A DNA stretch of 64,000 nt from Paraurantiacibacter namhicola (GTDB lineage: Bacteria > Pseudomonadota > Alphaproteobacteria > Sphingomonadales > Sphingomonadaceae), in the NCBI RefSeq assembly GCF_001687545.1, contig NZ_CP016545.1:2403001-2467000 (forward strand), given 5' to 3'. Made by a program: the position numbers and the translations under genes. Shown one piece after another: positions 63,304 through 64,000 of this stretch. Numbering within the stretch: the stretch's first letter is position 1; each line of letters starts with the position of its first letter. The notes below the pieces were generated by a model. That model was given only the letters and a program-made list of their open reading frames with translations. It did not search any database and was not told the origin of the DNA.

Positions 63304-64000
63304 ATGGCCACCAATATCGAAGTGACACTCGCCTTCCGGCTGGAGCAGCCGACGGACATCCTGCTGCAATTCGAGGCAGCGGACATTCCCGAGCAGCAGA
63401 TCCTGTCCGCCACATGCTCGCTGGACGAGGCAGATCACATGGCCCGCGTGCCTGCGCAGGACGATATCGGCCTTCGCATGTGGCTGAACGCCAACTGTCG
63501 ATACGATGTGCATTATGCCGCCAGCGTAGCGGTGGAGCGATTGCTGCCGGACATCGCCAGCCTGGCCCGGCTGGACTCGCACGACCTGCCCGGCGAGGCC
63601 GTGCAGTACCTATTCGACAGCCGCTACATCCCCGCCGACCGCTTCCAGAATTTCGTGACGGAGGAGTTCGGCAGCAGCACCGGCGGTGCGCAGGTCTTGG
63701 CCATGAGCGACTGGATCGGGTCGCACCTCAGCTATGTGCCCGGGGTCAGCAATGCCAACACCACCGGCATGGACACCTTCGTGGAGCGGCAGGGCGTGTG
63801 CCGCGATTATGCGCATGTGATGATCATGCTGGCCCGCGCGGCCGGCATCCCCGCCCGATATGTTAGCCTGTACGATCCCGGCGTGACCCCGCAGGACTTC
63901 CATGCCGTGGCAGAGGTCTTCCTGGCGGACCCGGGCGTGAAGGACGGCGGAGCATGGCACCTCGTCGATCCCACGGGCATGGCCGACCCGGCCCACAGCG
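63304..64000 (+). CDS. Transglutaminase-like protein (3' end outside window)
   Basis: The frame from ATG at MATNIEVTLAFRLEQPTDIL is open to the end of the window (232 codons visible). An N-terminal beta domain is followed by the transglutaminase-like core with the catalytic triad in order: Cys166 in VERQGVCRDYAHVMI, His200 in QDFHAVAEVF, and Asp222 in WHLVDPTGMAD. Bacterial members are papain-fold proteins of mostly unknown substrate, some acting as proteases or amidases. It is divergent from the small Cys-repeat protein gene. Other frames over the same stretch are shadows. Confidence 0.88.
   Translation, partial: MATNIEVTLAFRLEQPTDILLQFEAADIPEQQILSATCSLDEADHMARVPAQDDIGLRMWLNANCRYDVHYAASVAVERLLPDIASLARLDSHDLPGEAVQYLFDSRYIPADRFQNFVTEEFGSSTGGAQVLAMSDWIGSHLSYVPGVSNANTTGMDTFVERQGVCRDYAHVMIMLARAAGIPARYVSLYDPGVTPQDFHAVAEVFLADPGVKDGGAWHLVDPTGMADPAHS

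Overview
The window looks like chromosome of a GC-rich alphaproteobacterium, most likely Sphingomonadales (Erythrobacteraceae-like). This rests on the gene types and their arrangement: a TPR/SPOR lipoprotein after a small basic DNA-binding-like protein, pyrB overlapping a degenerate dihydroorotase gene, 67K-type SppA, a FecR/beta-barrel protein next to a CHASE2 cyclase, and LuxR-hydrolase fusions. No search could be run, so all family names are judged from motifs read in the translations.

Region 1 (1-6.3 kb) is core: the SPOR lipoprotein, pyrB with its inactive partner pyrC', sppA and tRNA-Val(CAC). Region 2 (6272-35340) is a genomic island of about 29 kb inserted in the 3' end of that tRNA. 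A perfect 51-bp copy of the tRNA 3' end lies at 35290-35340, beside a tyrosine integrase. Paired 11-bp repeats resembling integrase arm sites lie inside both ends. The right end of the island also carries an excisionase-like protein, an HUH-type replication-protein candidate and a type III restriction-modification pair. The middle holds a Czc-type heavy-metal efflux operon with a P1B-4 ATPase, a decayed PhzF gene, a second short recombinase, and a papain-like protein paired with a DUF3768 protein. The left third is a sugar/metabolite cluster. It has a fused sucrose-phosphate synthase/phosphatase, three further glycosyltransferases, and a tightly overlapping six-gene operon (YqcI/YcgG haem-oxygenase-like, DUF1989, two membrane proteins, an 84-residue protein and a glycosyltransferase). 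That operon is the best candidate here for an undescribed pathway.

Region 3 (35.3-45.2 kb) is a cell-envelope and signalling block: a secreted pentapeptide/LprI-like protein, a DUF3617 lipoprotein, a large PKD-repeat autotransporter, and a NarL-type two-component system. A secreted protein of unknown function lies upstream of the kinase. Palindromes of the form TGCCAT-N4-ATGGCA sit in front of the autotransporter and the kinase, with a degenerate copy in front of the secreted protein. They suggest a local regulon.

Region 4 (45.3-64 kb) is mostly core: an MgtE-like transporter, a phosphoesterase, the CHASE2 cyclase coupled to the FecR/beta-barrel protein, fsa, serS-surE-LysM/M23, a K+ channel, rimO and a partial transglutaminase-like gene. 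It also has two tandem LuxR-alpha/beta-hydrolase fusions that both appear to lack the catalytic histidine, and a small secreted protein with three cysteine repeats.
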